From: an uncultured Chlorobiota bacterium
GTDB taxonomy: Bacteria > Bacteroidota > Ignavibacteria > UBA10030 > UBA6906
Length of the DNA stretch: 64,000 nt
Assembly: GCA_900696645.1 (NCBI GenBank)
Contig: CAADGV010000024.1
Coordinates: 128,912-192,911, forward strand
Reading direction: 5' to 3'
Part shown: positions 46,540-55,639 of the stretch, piece by piece
Layout: each line of letters starts with the position of its first letter
How positions within the stretch are numbered: the stretch's first letter is position 1
Made by a program: the position numbers and the translations under genes
The notes under the pieces: model-generated
Told to the model about the DNA's origin: nothing
Databases searched by the model: none
The model's input: only the letters and a program-made list of their open reading frames with translations

Positions 46540-47676
46540 ATGACCACGTCAAATACGCCGCTTGTTTCAGTTGTTATTCCAGCCTACAACGCAGAGAGAT
46601 TTATCGGCAAAACTCTTGAATCGATTTTGTTACAGACCTACCCTCACTTCGAAGTTCTTGTTGTTGACGATGGTTCAACCGATGGTACTGCCGATATAAT
46701 CAAATCATTTGCCGTTCATGATTCCCGTTTTCAACTTCTCCAAAAAACAAACGGAGGGGTGGCGACAGCACGCAACATGGCGATCCGCAACGCATCAGGC
46801 GAGTTTATTGCCCCATGCGATTCCGACGACGTATGGTATCCGGACAGATTGAAGGCGCAGGTTGAGTGTATGATGCAGTCGGATGAGTCTGTCGGACTCG
46901 TTTATTGTTGGTCAAAAATCATTGACGAAGATGACCAGCCCATTGTTGACATTACGCACTCTTACGAAGGGAGAGTATTTGCCGATCTTGTCTATTCAAA
47001 CTTTCTTGGAAACGGCAGTTGCGCTCTCATCCGGCGGAGTTGTTTTGATGCAGTGGGGGAGTATAACGGTGCTACGACACCGTGTGAGGAATGGGACTTG
47101 TATATCAGGGTTGCCGAACGGTATGAGGTTCGGCTCATTCCGACTATTCTTGTTGGATACAGGGAAGTGCTGACGAGCCTGTCCGCAAACCACTACCGGA
47201 TGGAGGGCGCTTTTGCATCGCTGCTGAGGGAGATTAGAAATCGCCACCCGCAAATTCCGAGTTCGATACTCCGGGTGGCGAAAGGTTCATATTATCTGTA
47301 TCTCACAGGCAAGAGCAATCGTCGCAGCCGGTACGGCACATCGCTCAGGTATTTAGGGGTATGTCTCTTTTCGGATCCATTGCGATTGCTTTCATCCGAA
47401 TTCCATTCTACCCTTGCAAAGGCAATCGTCCGGTTTCTTGCTCATCCCGTAACATCCAGGATCTGGAAGGACGATCGCATGTGGCGCACGATGAGGCGGA
47501 AACTTCATGTGCCTGTTGCAACGCAAGAGAGTAATGAAGCAGAGAAGGAAAAAACGTCCGCCACAGAAACTCCTTTGCGCCTGTTTGACCGCTTGCATAA
47601 CTCACGCATGAAACGATTCAGAGATGAAGCAAATGCCGTTTTGACCGCTGACAGGCAGCAGGCACACGGGAAGTAA
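46540..47676 (+). CDS. Glycosyltransferase family 2
   Basis: A 378-residue GT-A enzyme. The family opening VSVVIPAYNAERFIGKTL and VVDDGSTDGT, and the DxD-type CDSDDVW (94-97), are clear. No membrane segments are evident; the C-terminal 90 residues are basic and variable. It sits between the second and third GH8 genes, which may mean that the cluster also builds a glycan. Donor and acceptor are unknown. Confidence 0.9.
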   Translation: MTTSNTPLVSVVIPAYNAERFIGKTLESILLQTYPHFEVLVVDDGSTDGTADIIKSFAVHDSRFQLLQKTNGGVATARNMAIRNASGEFIAPCDSDDVWYPDRLKAQVECMMQSDESVGLVYCWSKIIDEDDQPIVDITHSYEGRVFADLVYSNFLGNGSCALIRRSCFDAVGEYNGATTPCEEWDLYIRVAERYEVRLIPTILVGYREVLTSLSANHYRMEGAFASLLREIRNRHPQIPSSILRVAKGSYYLYLTGKSNRRSRYGTSLRYLGVCLFSDPLRLLSSEFHSTLAKAIVRFLAHPVTSRIWKDDRMWRTMRRKLHVPVATQESNEAEKEKTSATETPLRLFDRLHNSRMKRFRDEANAVLTADRQQAHGK

Positions 47677-47723
47677 GAACGGCTCCAACGTGCAGAAGAA
47701 TCCAAATTCCTTTTGATAATCTG

Positions 47724-49895
47724 ATGACATTCAAACGCTTTCCATTTCCGAACTCAAGAATTCAACGGGTAGTCTTCCTCATTGTGTGGATGGTGTTCAT
47801 TTTTGTGAGTTCCACCTACTCTCAATGGATGAGCAGAACGAGCGGAAGTACAGATCCGTTCTCAGCCGTGACAAACGCCGTTGAGGGCCGTTGGTATGCA
47901 GTAGGGGCACGAGGGCTCATCGTCTGCTCGGAAGACGGCGGTGTTACATGGAGCAAGCAATCAAGTGGCACAAACAATTGGCTCAGTTCGGTCAGTTTCG
48001 TTGATGAGAATACTGGTTGGATTGCGGGATGGAATGGAACAATCCTCTCCACCTCCAATGCCGGCGGGAGTTGGCTCAGCCATAAAGGAGTGATATCAAA
48101 ATCGCTGTACGGCGTCACCTTCTCTGACAAGAGAAACGGTACAGTAGCAGGTTTTGAGGGAACGATTCTTCGAACCAAGGATGGTGGCGTAACCTGGGTG
48201 GAGCAGTCAAGCGGAACAACGGCAAACCTGCGCGACATATTCTTTTCCGATAGCGTCACGGGTGTTGCCGTCGGATCAGAAGGAACGATTCTTCGCACAA
48301 CCGATGCGGGAGAGACATGGACCCCGCAGTCATCCGGGAAAACGACGCTGCTACACAAAGTTCGTTATGTCAACACGAGCTTTGGAACTGCGGTCGGCGA
48401 AGCGGGGACAATTCTGATCACGACAAACGGGGGAGTTGATTGGCAAGAGCGTTCTGCCAACACTACGTCGGATCTTTGGGATGTGTACTTTACAGACGAA
48501 AAAACCGGCTTCATCGTAGGCTCTAAAGGAACACTGTTGAAGTCGACTGACGGCTGTACTACTTGGGCAAATCAGTCAGCCGGAACGGAAAGTGACCTAC
48601 GTGGTGTATCGTTTGCAACTGCTGCGATTGGTGTTGCCGTGGGCGTTCAGGGAACCATCCTCCAGACACTGAACGGAGGGGGTTGCGAGAATTTTCCGTT
48701 TCCTCAGAATCTTTCATACGAATACGGCATTATGCCGCTGCAGCGCAATCACGCGGTTGCTGAAGCATCGTACATAAGTTGGAAAACCAACTATGTGACA
48801 TCGCAGGGTGCATGCGGTTATCGGAGAGTCTTGTTCGACGATATGCGTTCAACAACGTCCGAAGGAATCGGATACGGCATGTTGTTGGCTGTTACGTTCG
48901 GCGATCAGGCACTCTTTGATGATCTGTGGTCGTACTACCAGAGATTCCTGAACAAGAGCGGATTCATGGATTGGCATATTAGTGACAGTTGCACAATTTT
49001 GGGTTACGGCGGCGCAACCGACGCTGACGAAGATGCAGCGTTTGCATTGTTGCTTGCAGACAAGCAGTGGTGCAGCGATGGCAGAATCAACTATCGGGAG
49101 GATGCGCGTATTCTGATTGAGCGGATTTTCAAGCATCAGGTTGAACCGGAGACGTTTGTTCTCAAGCCGGGAAACGGTGCGTGGGGTGGATCGCATCTCC
49201 TTAACCCATCGTATTTTGCCCCCGCATATTACCGGGCGTTCGAGGCTGCAACGGGCAATTCAGGTTGGTCGAAGGTCATCGAGAAATGCTATGAAGTCTT
49301 GAGAAACGCTGCCCATCCCCAAACCGGCCTTGTGCCGGACTGGTGCAAGGCAGACGGATCGCCGGGACAAGGACGCGAGAACAATCATTACTATTTCTGG
49401 GATGCAACAAGAACGCCGTGGCGTATAGCCCTCGATTATCTCTGGTATGGGAACGATGAAGCGCGGCAGTTCTGCTTGAAGATTGCCGGATTTGCGCGAA
49501 CAATCGGCGCAGCAAATATCGCGAACGGGTATTTGCTTGATGGCAAGCCGATGGGGCCGGAGCGCAACAGCATATTTGTCGGCCCGTTCGGGGCGGTTGC
49601 AATGGCAGCGGGCGAAACGTATCAAGCATTGTGTGATTCACTGTATCGCGAGAACGTTCTCCGTGAACCTCCGGCTGCGGGGAATTACTACAACTGGAGT
49701 CTGCGCACGCTGACCTTGCTTCTCCAAACGGGTAATTTCCGCCCTCCTGACCTGTTCCGACGTCCATTGCGGAGTTGCTTGCTGTGTAAAAAATTGCTAC
49801 AATGTCTGTGGCAATACGCCGTTATATATATCTCTCTGCAACAAAAACCTCCGTTCTTTCACACCCTGCATCGGATTGCAGGTACCGACCTGTGA
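47724..49895 (+). CDS. YCF48-like repeat protein fused to GH8
   Basis: A 723-residue protein with a signal peptide (about 1-34, ending STYSQ). Residues 40-310 form about six YCF48/BNR-like repeats (GTILRTKDGGVTW, AVGSEGTILRTTDAGETW), a beta-propeller-type module. A GH8 domain follows (about 320-675) with SEGIGYGM (E379) and DATRTPWRIALDY. Unlike its two paralogues it has no T9SS sorting domain: after LLLQTGNFRPP the last 50 residues look like random translation. The propeller plus hydrolase combination is unusual, and the missing sorting signal suggests 3' truncation. Confidence 0.85.
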   Translation: MTFKRFPFPNSRIQRVVFLIVWMVFIFVSSTYSQWMSRTSGSTDPFSAVTNAVEGRWYAVGARGLIVCSEDGGVTWSKQSSGTNNWLSSVSFVDENTGWIAGWNGTILSTSNAGGSWLSHKGVISKSLYGVTFSDKRNGTVAGFEGTILRTKDGGVTWVEQSSGTTANLRDIFFSDSVTGVAVGSEGTILRTTDAGETWTPQSSGKTTLLHKVRYVNTSFGTAVGEAGTILITTNGGVDWQERSANTTSDLWDVYFTDEKTGFIVGSKGTLLKSTDGCTTWANQSAGTESDLRGVSFATAAIGVAVGVQGTILQTLNGGGCENFPFPQNLSYEYGIMPLQRNHAVAEASYISWKTNYVTSQGACGYRRVLFDDMRSTTSEGIGYGMLLAVTFGDQALFDDLWSYYQRFLNKSGFMDWHISDSCTILGYGGATDADEDAAFALLLADKQWCSDGRINYREDARILIERIFKHQVEPETFVLKPGNGAWGGSHLLNPSYFAPAYYRAFEAATGNSGWSKVIEKCYEVLRNAAHPQTGLVPDWCKADGSPGQGRENNHYYFWDATRTPWRIALDYLWYGNDEARQFCLKIAGFARTIGAANIANGYLLDGKPMGPERNSIFVGPFGAVAMAAGETYQALCDSLYRENVLREPPAAGNYYNWSLRTLTLLLQTGNFRPPDLFRRPLRSCLLCKKLLQCLWQYAVIYISLQQKPPFFHTLHRIAGTDL

Positions 49896-50037
49896 GTGAA
49901 GAGATTTTCAACGTTTCCTCATCTCCATTTTCTTTCTCCGTCCTGTATCCACAACCACCCGGCTGATGTAAAGCCCTTGGTACGCCTTTCCCATGCGGGG
50001 CATAACGGAAACATGCTTAGCCGAGGAATGATCTTTC

Positions 50038-50925
50038 ATGTACAACTCGATTGTCCTTGTAAAACAGGTACCGGATACGACTAACATCTCCGGTCAGGTG
50101 ATGAAGGAAGACGGAACAGTGAACCGTTCCAAGCTTCCGGCAATCTTCAATTTTGAAGACAGGGTTGCCCTCGAATTCGCCCTTCAAGTCAAAGACCGGT
50201 GCGGCGGCAAAGTAATTGCCGTTACGATGGGCCCGCCCCGAGCATCCGATGTTCTCCGGGAATGCCTGTACATGGGAGCCGACGAAGCGTATCTCATAAC
50301 GGACAGGAAGTTCGCCGGAGCCGATACATTGGCAACGTCGTATGTTCTCAGTGAAGCCATCAAGAAGATCGGTAGCGCCGACCTCATCTTCGCGGGCAGA
50401 CAAGCCATTGACGGCGACACGGCACAGGTCGGGCCGCAGACAGCCGAGAAACTCGGCATTCCGCAAATCACGTACGTCGAAGAAATTCTCGACATCAGCG
50501 AAAGAACTGTTCGGGTGAAGAAGAAGATTGATGGGGGCTATGAGATTCTGGAAAGCCAGCTTCCCGTTCTGCTTACTGTACTCAAGGATGCAGCGGAGCC
50601 GCGGCCGTTCAGCGCCAAACGCTTGATGGCATACAAGGGGGCAAAATCACTCCTCGAGTTGGAAAAGCTTGCGGAAGGGAACTCACTGCTCTACACTGAC
50701 AAGCTTGTCTACGAATACAAAAACCGCTCTCTCTTCATTCCGACTCTCACAGCGGAAGACCTGCATATTGATGTTGCACGATGCGGCATCAAAGGCTCGC
50801 CGACAAAGGTGTATGAAGTTGAATCCGTTGTGCTCACCGGGAGCAAGCCGATGCGTTTTGAGAATTCCAAGGCCGGTATGCTGTCGCTTGTCGATATGTT
50901 GATGGAAGATAGAATCCTCGGATGA
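50038..50925 (+). CDS. etfB: Electron transfer flavoprotein beta subunit
   Basis: A 295-residue ETF beta subunit. The family signature lies in ADLIFAGRQAIDGDTAQVGP, and the start YNSIVLVKQVPDTTNI is typical. ETF carries electrons from acyl-CoA dehydrogenase to the respiratory chain. The stop overlaps the alpha-subunit start by four bases (ATGA), and an acyl-CoA dehydrogenase follows. Confidence 0.95.
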   Translation: MYNSIVLVKQVPDTTNISGQVMKEDGTVNRSKLPAIFNFEDRVALEFALQVKDRCGGKVIAVTMGPPRASDVLRECLYMGADEAYLITDRKFAGADTLATSYVLSEAIKKIGSADLIFAGRQAIDGDTAQVGPQTAEKLGIPQITYVEEILDISERTVRVKKKIDGGYEILESQLPVLLTVLKDAAEPRPFSAKRLMAYKGAKSLLELEKLAEGNSLLYTDKLVYEYKNRSLFIPTLTAEDLHIDVARCGIKGSPTKVYEVESVVLTGSKPMRFENSKAGMLSLVDMLMEDRILG

Positions 50926-51950
50926 TGACTATGGAAAACTGCACAAATGACGTTTGGGTGTTTGTCGAGCAACGCGACGGAAAACCCGCCGAAGTGAGTT
51001 TCGAGCTTCTGAGCAAAGGACGCAAACTCGCCGATAGCATGGGAGGGAAGCTGAAGTCGATTGTTCTCGGTGATGATGTGGAAGCAATTGCCGTTGATTC
51101 ATTCCGGTTTGGTGCCGACGAAGCATATCTTGTTTCGCATCCCGAACTCGGACGCTACAAAACGCTGCCCTACGCGAGAGTGTTGAATGAGCTTGTTGGC
51201 ACACACAATCCGCGCATCGTTCTTTTCGGGGCTACGATCATAGGGAGGGACCTTGCTCCGCGGATTGCCTCGCATACCCGCAGCGGGCTTACGGCGGATT
51301 GTACCGATCTGAGAATTGCCGATGTTACATATCTTGGCAAGGAACACAAAAACCTTCTGCTGCAAATCAGGCCGGCGTTCGGCGGAAATATCATTGCCAC
51401 CATTATCACTCCCGATACACCGACGCAGATGGCGACTGTCCGTGAAGGAGTAATGGAACTTCACCCGCTTTCGCATCCTCACAAAGTGAAAATAACCCGC
51501 ATTCCGTATGAGCCGGACGGATTGGATCACCTCATCACCATTATCGAACAGCATCGAACGGAGAACAAGGTGAACCTGAAGGGCGCCCCGATTATTGTTG
51601 CGGGAGGATACGGGCTTGGAACAAGAGAGAACTTCCGGCTTGTGCATGAGCTTGCGCATACGATCGGCGGCGAGGTTGCAGGCAGCCGTGCAGCGGTGGA
51701 TGCCGGTTTCATACCGCATGAACGGCAGGTCGGGCAAACAGGTGTCACGGTCCGCCCGAAACTGTACATCGCAATCGGTATTTCGGGGGCTATTCAACAC
51801 AGAGCCGGAATGCAGGAAGCCAAGAAGATCATTGCCATCAATACCGACCCCGATGCACCGATTTTCGATGTATCGCATTACGGCATCGTCGGGGATGCGA
51901 CCGATGTTATCCCGAAATTCATTGAAGCATTCAAAAGCAGACTGAAGTGA
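50922..51950 (+). CDS. etfA: Electron transfer flavoprotein alpha subunit
   Basis: A 342-residue ETF alpha subunit. The FAD-binding C-terminal domain contains VAGGYGLGTRENFRLVHELA, VAGSRAAVDAGFIPHERQVGQTG and VRPKLYIAIGISGAIQHRAGM, all typical. It is translationally coupled to etfB and followed six bases later by an acyl-CoA dehydrogenase, so the three form a beta-oxidation or fatty-acid-degradation unit. Confidence 0.95.
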   Translation: MMTMENCTNDVWVFVEQRDGKPAEVSFELLSKGRKLADSMGGKLKSIVLGDDVEAIAVDSFRFGADEAYLVSHPELGRYKTLPYARVLNELVGTHNPRIVLFGATIIGRDLAPRIASHTRSGLTADCTDLRIADVTYLGKEHKNLLLQIRPAFGGNIIATIITPDTPTQMATVREGVMELHPLSHPHKVKITRIPYEPDGLDHLITIIEQHRTENKVNLKGAPIIVAGGYGLGTRENFRLVHELAHTIGGEVAGSRAAVDAGFIPHERQVGQTGVTVRPKLYIAIGISGAIQHRAGMQEAKKIIAINTDPDAPIFDVSHYGIVGDATDVIPKFIEAFKSRLK

Positions 51951-51956
51951 GTTACA

Positions 51957-53678
51957 ATGCCGAATTATTTCCTTGACAATCCTGACATCCTTTTTCATTT
52001 CAACACGTTTGATCTAAAGGAAGTTGTTGCCATCACGGAAGACGACTACACGCAGTCGAGAGAGTTTTCGTATGCTCCGACGCAGTATGAAGATGCAATG
52101 GGGAACTACAGGAAAGTGCTTGAAGTAGTGGGCGATCTTGCCGGAAACTTCATTGCTCCGAGAGCAGCCGGGGTTGATCATGAGGGAGCAACATTTGCCA
52201 ACGGCCGGGTCACATACGCCGAAGGCACGCGCAAGAACCTCCGGCAACTCTCGCAAGCGGATTTGATGGGAATGATTCTTCCCCGCAAGTACGGCGGATT
52301 GAACTTTCCTTTCACCATTTACATGATGACGGTTGAAATGCTTTCACGAGCCGATGCATCGTTGATGAACATCTTCGGATTGCAGGATATCGGCGATACG
52401 ATTCGCAAGTTCGGGAACGAAGGCCAGCGGATGGAATTTCTTCCCAAAATCAGCTCGGGAGAACATACCGGCGCAATGGCGCTGACGGAGCCGGATGCAG
52501 GTTCCGACTTGCAGGCGGTTAAACTTCACGCATATCAGAATGAACAAGGCGCCTGGTTTCTTCGCGGCATGAAGCGTTTCATCACCAACGGCAATGCGCA
52601 GGTACTGCTTGTTCTTGCCCGTTCGGAACCCGGAACCAAGGACGGCCGGGGCCTGAGCCTGTTCGTGTGCCATCATGACAAAACAGTCAAGATCCGCCGC
52701 ATTGAGAACAAGTTAGGCATTCACGGCTCTCCCACATGCGAGTTGCAGTTTAACGACACGCCAGCTCAACTTGTCGGTTCACGACGGTTCGGACTGATTA
52801 AGTACGTGCTGGATCTGATGTACCGGGCGCGCATGGGCGTGTCGGCACAAGCCCTGGGAATTTCACAGGCAGCGTACGAAGAGGCGCTGAAGTATGCTCG
52901 TGAACGCAGACAATTCGGGAAAGCGATTGCCGATATTCCCGTTATCTCCAACATGCTGATTGATATGCGGGTGACGCTGGAAAGTAATCGTTCGCTGTTC
53001 TACAGCACGACACAATGTGTTGATGTAAAGGAGAAGTTGGAAGACAAGATCGAGAAAATGAAAGGAGAAGGGAAGTCCGTCGCCGAGGAAACCGCAAGGC
53101 TCAAACACATCACGAAAGTGGCCAATCTGCTCACGCCCTTGTCGAAATACATGCTCGCTGAATGCAGCAACAGGATAACGTACGACGCGCTGCAAATTCA
53201 CGGTGGCACAGGGTACATGAAGGAGTTTCACGTCGAGCAACTTGCCCGCGATGCGCGCATCACGAATATTTATGAAGGGACTTCGCAACTGCAGATTGTC
53301 GCGGCGTCCGGCGGAGTTATCAATGATGTGTTAGGGGAGATGTTCGAGGCGAAAGAGAAACGCGAGTATAAGGGGGGGCTTACACGGCTTGCCAACCATC
53401 TGAAGGAAATCCGGCGGCTGTTTCTTGACAGCTTGAAGTATGTGGTTGACAAGAAGGACACGGGATTCCAGGATGTTGCTGCGAAAGATCTTGTAGAGAT
53501 GTACGGCTCTCTCTACACCGGCTATCTGTTGCTGGATGAGGCGGAGATTGAGCCGCGCAAGGTGTTCATCGCAAACCGCTACATCGTCACCGCGCTGGCG
53601 CAGGCACGAAGGAACGCCGAGGCAATCAGGGGAGAGTTGTTCGGAGATTTGCTGCACGCAAGCAAGATTCTGCAATAA
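51957..53678 (+). CDS. Acyl-CoA dehydrogenase, long form
   Basis: A 573-residue flavoenzyme oxidising acyl-CoA to enoyl-CoA and passing electrons to ETF. Features are MALTEPDAGSDLQAVKLHA (FAD site), QIHGGTGYMKEFHVEQLARDA and IYEGTSQLQ with the likely catalytic Glu (about 440). It is longer than the usual 380 residues through N- and C-terminal extensions, like the long acyl-CoA dehydrogenases of the C-terminal-domain subfamily. The chain-length preference is unknown. Confidence 0.93.
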   Translation: MPNYFLDNPDILFHFNTFDLKEVVAITEDDYTQSREFSYAPTQYEDAMGNYRKVLEVVGDLAGNFIAPRAAGVDHEGATFANGRVTYAEGTRKNLRQLSQADLMGMILPRKYGGLNFPFTIYMMTVEMLSRADASLMNIFGLQDIGDTIRKFGNEGQRMEFLPKISSGEHTGAMALTEPDAGSDLQAVKLHAYQNEQGAWFLRGMKRFITNGNAQVLLVLARSEPGTKDGRGLSLFVCHHDKTVKIRRIENKLGIHGSPTCELQFNDTPAQLVGSRRFGLIKYVLDLMYRARMGVSAQALGISQAAYEEALKYARERRQFGKAIADIPVISNMLIDMRVTLESNRSLFYSTTQCVDVKEKLEDKIEKMKGEGKSVAEETARLKHITKVANLLTPLSKYMLAECSNRITYDALQIHGGTGYMKEFHVEQLARDARITNIYEGTSQLQIVAASGGVINDVLGEMFEAKEKREYKGGLTRLANHLKEIRRLFLDSLKYVVDKKDTGFQDVAAKDLVEMYGSLYTGYLLLDEAEIEPRKVFIANRYIVTALAQARRNAEAIRGELFGDLLHASKILQ

Positions 53679-53714
53679 TCAGAAACAATCAGATCATAAC
53701 GAGGAAACAACATC

Positions 53715-53930
53715 ATGGCAAAGAGGACGGCGTACTACTACTATCGCATTTACGATGACAAAGAGCAGTTCAACTACATCCGGAGTACTTTTCAGGAGAA
53801 GAAGATCAGGAGTCTTTTGAAGAAATTCGAAAAAACTCATCAGGAATACTACAACACGGAATTTATTGATTTTCTCAAGAAGCAGGACCCGAAGGCCGAA
53901 TTGATTGATGTAGCCCCGATTTCATACTGA
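53715..53930 (+). CDS. Small hypothetical protein
   Basis: A 71-residue protein beginning MAKRTAYYYYRIYDDKEQ, with a good ribosome site (GAGGAAACAAC). Charged and helical in the middle (RSLLKKFEKTHQEYYNTEF). It follows the dehydrogenase by 36 bases on the same strand. Function unknown; I cannot name a family, though the clean start, ribosome site and codon use suggest a real gene. Confidence 0.65.
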   Translation: MAKRTAYYYYRIYDDKEQFNYIRSTFQEKKIRSLLKKFEKTHQEYYNTEFIDFLKKQDPKAELIDVAPISY

Positions 53931-54009
53931 GGCGCGATTGGCCCGGCTCCGGGGCTTCTTGATGTGATGGCTTCGGGGGAGGTCTATGTTCGGGCCGTGC
54001 CCGCCAATA

Positions 54010-54261
54010 TCAGGATAGGAATATCCTGATCAACGCCCGCAGGAAGGGTTTGGCGAATTCGAGCAGAATGATTCCCAACCCTATTCCCAACAATACCACT
54101 TGTGTTACTCTCAGCGCTTTTCTTCTTACCCTCATTCCCCTCCAGTTGCACTCATGACACCTGAAGTAATGCACCGGCAAAACTGCCCGAATAGCCTTTT
54201 CTGATACGGTTTTGCTCCTTGAGCGGTACACGCGTGAGCTTTTGCAGGATGGGCATAGCAT
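54010..54261 (-). CDS. Zinc-ribbon membrane protein, small
   Basis: An 83-residue protein with an N-terminal Cys4 zinc ribbon (CPSC near the start, CHEC about 35) and a C-terminal hydrophobic helix (about 52-72, VTQVVLLGIGLGIILLEFA). A perfect hairpin, ATCAGGATA-GGAA-TATCCTGAT (54009-54030), overlaps its last codons. The family and role are unknown. Confidence 0.65.
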   Translation of the reverse strand: MLCPSCKSSRVYRSRSKTVSEKAIRAVLPVHYFRCHECNWRGMRVRRKALRVTQVVLLGIGLGIILLEFAKPFLRALIRIFLS

Positions 54262-54830
54262 ACAGTCTATTGAGTTTGTTCCCTATCACATGAACTAAAA
54301 CGGCAAAGAGTTACATACTTGAGTTGCATTGTATCACTTGAATGCACAAGATGCAAGAGACGATGCAAAAACGAGGATGCTGCAAACTGAAGTTTCCGAA
54401 TTCGTTCAGGGGGGACGAATCGGGAAAACAGGGAAGTCATCCCGTGTGCTGAGGACGGCAAGTTCGGAGAGATGTCGGTCGGTTGGCACGTTTCGCGTGT
54501 CACCTATGAGCACAGAACATAATTGACTTTCACGCATTATTCGGTTACACTAATGCGTTACTCGAACGGACTTTTCGGGCTCTAACTGCAAGTCCGGCAT
54601 AATCTTAGAGTCAACTGTGTGCTTGCACTGACGACACCGGCATCAGGTCGGGCGGGAACTGCCGATGGAGTCAAATGGGGAGAGCGCAATACCATTTCCT
54701 TTGTCATTGACGCGACGGTGCTGGAGTCACGGCGAAGGATGTCTCACAGTACCCCCTCCCACATTGCCCCATCGGATCAAGGCGGCAAAATTTTCCGAAT
54801 TTACGTTAGTAGGTTGTGACTTCCCCGGCT
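54262..54830 (+). other. Gene-free region with a sigma70-like promoter
   Basis: About 570 bases without a credible gene. Frames of 65-101 codons on both strands have no ribosome site or family-like composition. The only signal is a promoter-like TTGACT-17-TACACT at 54523-54551. Downstream lie about 280 bases that could be a non-coding RNA, but they match no RNA family I can name. Confidence 0.55.
54523..54551 (+). promoter_or_regulatory. Orphan sigma70-like promoter
   Basis: TTGACT (54523-54528), a 17-base spacer and TACACT (54546-54551), in a region with no gene downstream on this strand until 55640. Confidence 0.5.
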
Positions 54831-55532
54831 TTATTGACCGAGGGAGAGTCGTTTGGCAAGTACGGTTGGCAGGCCTTGGCCCAGAATTGCCTTTGCCGCT
54901 CCTTCGACATCATATTCTGACCGGATATTCTGATATGTCCACTGTTCCGAGTCGAATATGCCGAAGCTGAGTTGCGGATTGCCATCGCGCGGTTGTCCAA
55001 CGCTGCCGACATTGACAAGAAAGCGCATGTCCTTCTTGAGTGAGAAGGTCTTCAGATTTTCACCGCATACAAAAGGGATGTGTGTGTGGCCGATGAAACA
55101 CAAAGGCGTTGAAAACGCAGGAAACTGGTCCCGGGCAAGAGCAAGAGATGAAACGTAGGTCCATTGCCCGGGTTCGAGCGGAGAAGCGTGCGCAAGTGTT
55201 GCAGGTTCTTTGGCCGTGGAATAGGGGAGCGAACTCAGAAAGCTGAGATTATCCGGCGTGAGTACCGAATGAGTCCACTCGGCGGCAATACGGCCGGGCT
55301 TCGTGAAGTAGTGGGCAACGGAAGTGTCGATGGCGGCAAGGTCGTGGTTTCCCAGAACGGTCAGGGTACAACGCTCACGGACAAGCCCGATGCATTCGTT
55401 AGGATTGGCACCATACCCGACAATATCGCCGAGACAATAGACTTCATCAATGCGGGAACGGTCAATAATCGATAACGCCTTGGCAAGTGCCTGAAGATTG
55501 GAATGAATATCAGCAACAATAGCGACGCGCAT
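54831..55532 (-). CDS. Metallophosphoesterase (YfcE-like)
   Basis: A 233-residue calcineurin-fold phosphoesterase. All metal motifs are present: VADIHSN (D8, H10), GDIVGYG, GNHD and GHTH. Such enzymes hydrolyse phosphodiesters or phosphoprotein/nucleotide substrates; the substrate is unknown. Start at ATG 55532 (MRVAIVADIHSN); the earlier in-frame start at 55664 would overlap the divergent kinase gene. It diverges from the exopolysaccharide operon with about 107 bases between the starts. Confidence 0.9.
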   Translation of the reverse strand: MRVAIVADIHSNLQALAKALSIIDRSRIDEVYCLGDIVGYGANPNECIGLVRERCTLTVLGNHDLAAIDTSVAHYFTKPGRIAAEWTHSVLTPDNLSFLSSLPYSTAKEPATLAHASPLEPGQWTYVSSLALARDQFPAFSTPLCFIGHTHIPFVCGENLKTFSLKKDMRFLVNVGSVGQPRDGNPQLSFGIFDSEQWTYQNIRSEYDVEGAAKAILGQGLPTVLAKRLSLGQ

Positions 55533-55639
55533 ATTCGGTAAGTTACTTGTTGGAACGACAAAAGCAAGTGAGGCGTGACTGTACAGAAAAGAATTGTGAA
55601 CAGAGAAGTATTCGAACGTAATATCAAGCAAGGTGCAGC

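Noticed and set aside
54009-54030. Hairpin ATCAGGATA-GGAA-TATCCTGAT as an intrinsic terminator
   Set aside because: No T-run follows on either strand, and it overlaps the last codons of the zinc-ribbon gene.
54665-54970. A 101-codon forward frame in the gene-free region before the metallophosphoesterase
   Set aside because: No ribosome site, odd composition, and overlap with the 3' end of the metallophosphoesterase gene on the other strand.
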